A DNA stretch of 64,000 nucleotides from Methanothermobacter sp. (GTDB lineage Archaea; Methanobacteriota; Methanobacteria; Methanobacteriales; Methanothermobacteraceae). The stretch is from NCBI RefSeq assembly GCF_030055435.1, contig NZ_JASFYG010000006.1, positions 62,001 to 126,000 on the forward strand, given 5' to 3'. Positions 63,902-64,000 of the stretch are shown here, piece after piece. How positions within the stretch are numbered: the stretch's first letter is position 1; every line of letters starts with the position of its first letter. The position numbers and the translations under genes were made by a program. Under the pieces are notes generated by a model that was not told the DNA's origin, did not search any database, and saw nothing but the letters and a program-made list of their open reading frames with translations.

Positions 63902-64000
63902 TCATATAAAGGCTGTGATAGTATAAATTGCAGCTGATAGGATGACGCATGTGGGTATCGTAACTATCCAAGTGTATGCTATGTGCCTTATTACGTCATA
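63902..64000 (-). CDS. C-terminal end of a phosphate transporter (PiT family), 5' part outside window
   Basis: The last 32 codons of a minus-strand gene are visible. The sequence IAYTWIVTIPTCVILSAAIY ends in a hydrophobic helix that matches the C-terminal signature of PiT inorganic phosphate transporters (WIxTIP...LSA). The rest lies beyond 64000. Identification rests on this short stretch only. Confidence 0.5.
   Translation of the reverse strand, partial: YDVIRHIAYTWIVTIPTCVILSAAIYTITAFI

Noticed and set aside
1-64000. Signs of integrated elements, tRNA or rRNA genes
   Set aside because: No integrase, transposase, attachment-type repeats, cloverleaf sequences or rRNA segments were recognised by eye. 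A tRNA scan would be decisive.

Overview
The window reads as chromosome of a thermophilic hydrogenotrophic methanogen of the genus Methanothermobacter (M. thermautotrophicus / M. marburgensis group). The evidence is hdrCB, tfrB, a run of methanogenesis-marker genes beside nifB, archaeal-type TATA promoters, Shine-Dalgarno sites of the GGAGGTGAT type, frequent TTG/GTG starts, and dense gene packing with stop/start overlaps. The genus is inferred from gene content and recalled gene order, not from a search. No rRNA, tRNA, insertion sequence, prophage or CRISPR array was recognised.

Layout: 1-2.5 kb holds a C50-carotenoid-type cluster (phytoene synthase, UbiA elongase-like, CruF-like), then nitrilase, MntP, HtrA and a MoxR/VWA pair. 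7-15.6 kb holds NucS, an M48 membrane protease, a ferredoxin/MetX-like/HIT group, a ferritin-like protein, a DUF362 ferredoxin-like protein and NadA. 15.7-19.1 kb (minus strand) is RNase Z, MscS, a sortase and a decayed roadblock-domain gene. 19.2-22.6 kb holds NadC, a histone-fold protein with an acidic head and long helical tail, ZPR1, a 2-phosphoglycerate-kinase-like protein and a roadblock protein. 22.7-26.9 kb is a cell-division-like island (DUF1611, SepF, DUF2226, MinD) followed by a PfkB kinase. 27-35 kb holds a TatD hydrolase with an apparent CTG start, paired FilR1-type regulators, GlyS, Dcd, DUF1512, a TrmJ-like methylase and TfrB.

35.5-41.7 kb is an arylacetate/aromatic amino acid region: indolepyruvate oxidoreductase IorAB, an ACT protein, a phenylacetate-CoA ligase, and a solute:sodium symporter with its small partner. 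42-46.7 kb has a YhgE/Pip membrane protein, a PRC-barrel protein, a small Cys-rich protein overlapping pyrE, MoaB, and a 570-base intergenic stretch with two structured elements. 46.1-54.3 kb is one long plus-strand run: Nob1-like nuclease, DUF2117, methanogenesis markers 2, 3, 6, DUF2111, 5, 15 and 17, then NifB; this looks like machinery for building or activating methyl-coenzyme M reductase (MCR). 54.3-64 kb holds MtnA, Trm5, DphB, HdrC/HdrB, two small conserved proteins, a phosphoesterase, 2-phosphoglycerate kinase, a CBS protein and the tail of a phosphate transporter.

The most interesting items are the marker/NifB operon, the SepF-MinD island, the modified histone fold, the acidic extension on HdrC, the CTG start of the TatD protein, the decayed roadblock gene after the sortase, and the two unassigned structured elements near 46 kb.
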